From: Pirellula sp.
Lineage (GTDB): Bacteria; Planctomycetota; Planctomycetia; Pirellulales; Lacipirellulaceae
NCBI GenBank assembly: GCA_013822725.1
Contig: PNKX01000008.1
Span: 62,001 to 126,000, forward strand
Direction: 5' to 3'
DNA: 64,000 nucleotides
Of the stretch, positions 63,127-64,000 are shown one piece after another. Every line of letters begins with the position of its first letter. Within the stretch, counting starts at the first letter, position 1. The notes under the pieces are model-generated. The model had not been told where the DNA came from, did not search any database, and saw only the letters and a program-made list of their open reading frames with translations. The translations under genes and the position numbers were made by a program.

Positions 63127-64000
63127 CTACTGTTGGGGCTCAAGTTGCCGGGCGTACTCGGGCGCCTCTGCGGCTTTGAATACGCGGACAGCGCAGATCT
63201 TGTACTCGGGAATTTTTGAGATCGGGTCTTGCGCCGCAATCGTCACTTGATTGATGCTCTTTAGTCCGGACCAGTGGTAGGGAACAAACACTGTGTCGGG
63301 TCGAATGGTTTTGACAACCTCGGCGCGGACCGTGCACGATCCTCGGCGCGACTCGACCGTCGTCCAGTCTTGGTCCTGAATGCCCAGCTTCGCCGCCAGT
63401 TGGGGATGCAGTTCGACGCGCGGCTCGGGATACTGATCGACCAGCGGGCCAATACGCCGCGTTTGGGTCCCGGAGAGAAAATGGCTGACGACGCGCCCCG
63501 TCGTGAGCATGATCGGATACTCGGAATCGACGTCTTCGGCGGGCGGCGAATACGTCGCCACGTTGAATCGCGCTTTTCCGTCGGCAAAGTAAAACGGCCC
63601 GCTCCCGTTGGCGACCGGGTTCCACGTGCCCGGCTCGAACAACCGCGGGGTTCCGGGATGATCTTCGGTGGGACACGGCCAGAAGACGCCCATTTCGCGC
63701 TCCACGCGGTCGTAGGTAATCCCCGCATAGTCGGCGACGCCGCCGGCGGACGCCCGCCGTAGTTCTTCGAAAATCTCACGAGGGCCGCCGAAAGTGAAAC
63801 CGCGCTCTCGGCCCAGCGCCCTAGCGAGGTCTTGAATAATCCGCCAGTCTTGCCGCGCCTCGCCGGGCGGATCGATGCACTTATTGATCTTGATCACACG
63901 GCCTTCGGCGCTCGTGACCAATCCCTCATCCTCTTCTTGCAGCGACCCAGGCAGCACCACGTCGGCGTGCCGCGCGCTTTCGTTGAGGAAAAAATCGATA
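63127..64000 (-). CDS. Molybdopterin oxidoreductase large subunit, C-terminal part
   Basis: The frame is open to the window end (preceding the GTG at 63960 with [13 protein letters not shown]), so the N-terminus lies beyond 64000. [16 protein letters not shown] and SAEGRVIKI are typical of the NapA/FdhA/NarB family. The C-terminal domain with [22 protein letters not shown] and VFVPYHWSG is the molybdopterin-dinucleotide-binding domain. The N-terminal 4Fe-4S and metal-ligand residue are not visible, so nitrate reductase and formate dehydrogenase cannot be told apart here. Confidence 0.88.
   Translation of the reverse strand, partial: IDFFLNESARHADVVLPGSLQEEDEGLVTSAEGRVIKINKCIDPPGEARQDWRIIQDLARALGRERGFTFGGPREIFEELRRASAGGVADYAGITYDRVEREMGVFWPCPTEDHPGTPRLFEPGTWNPVANGSGPFYFADGKARFNVATYSPPAEDVDSEYPIMLTTGRVVSHFLSGTQTRRIGPLVDQYPEPRVELHPQLAAKLGIQDQDWTTVESRRGSCTVRAEVVKTIRPDTVFVPYHWSGLKSINQVTIAAQDPISKIPEYKICAVRVFKAAEAPEYARQLEPQQ

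Overview
The window reads as a chromosomal segment of a planctomycete, most likely a Pirellulales/Lacipirellulaceae-type bacterium. This rests on high GC outside one island, a DMG-type serine/threonine kinase with a C-terminal membrane anchor, a PEP-CTERM protein, a factor-independent uricase, and intergenic spacers packed with long nested inverted repeats. No rRNA and no CRISPR array is visible. The only tRNA trace is a broken tRNA-Ser 5' half.

Layout. 1-2.2 kb: end of a lipid-type cluster (FAD oxidoreductase, FabZ-like dehydratase, FabI-like reductase), each gene followed by the same hairpin repeat. 2.4-16 kb: mixed genes (class C-type serine hydrolase, Ada, a membrane-SRPBCC fusion, a CHASE4-HAMP-GGDEF-EAL protein, an ABC exporter pair, a seven-blade propeller protein, a Ser/Thr kinase preceded by a candidate coupled leader ORF). 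16-28.4 kb: a nucleobase-catabolism block. PreA-type dihydropyrimidine dehydrogenase, beta-ureidopropionase, a class III aminotransferase, (methyl)malonate-semialdehyde dehydrogenase and an NCS1 permease cover the reductive pyrimidine route. Uricase, HIU hydrolase, OHCU decarboxylase, allantoinase and an M20 amidohydrolase cover urate to ureidoglycolate. A GxxExxY gene framed by 27-bp inverted repeats sits inside this block. 28.5-38.4 kb: housekeeping genes on the minus strand (aroF, tpiA, secG, yicC, gmk, rpoZ, coaC, coaB, argC, argJ). 38.5-53.7 kb: P-type ATPase, orphan histidine kinase, two envelope proteins, PEP-CTERM protein, pheA, dnaK, clpB, an ion channel and small membrane proteins.

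53.8-60 kb is an accessory island with lower GC. It begins at a tRNA-Ser(UGA) 5' half that stops at the anticodon loop, followed by a 93-bp nested palindrome. Most of its genes lie on the minus strand with overlapping ends. The upstream-most encodes a TIR domain joined to an APAZ-like domain. Its overlapping partner matches the N-terminal segment of a short prokaryotic Argonaute and then stops after 105 codons where phage-type genes begin (coiled-coil protein, endonuclease VII-like HNH nuclease, small protein, collagen-like tail protein). I read this as a SPARTA-type (short pAgo plus TIR-APAZ) defence operon whose Argonaute was beheaded by recombination with a phage fragment, leaving an intact TIR-APAZ effector. 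An ArdC-like anti-restriction protein and a zinc-ribbon protein follow on the plus strand.

60.6-64 kb is a separate minus-strand operon: a molybdopterin oxidoreductase (cut by the window end), a four-cluster ferredoxin, a Rieske protein, a small membrane protein and a TDT-family transporter, with overlapping stops and starts at its downstream end.

Family assignments come from reading motifs by eye; no database search was run.
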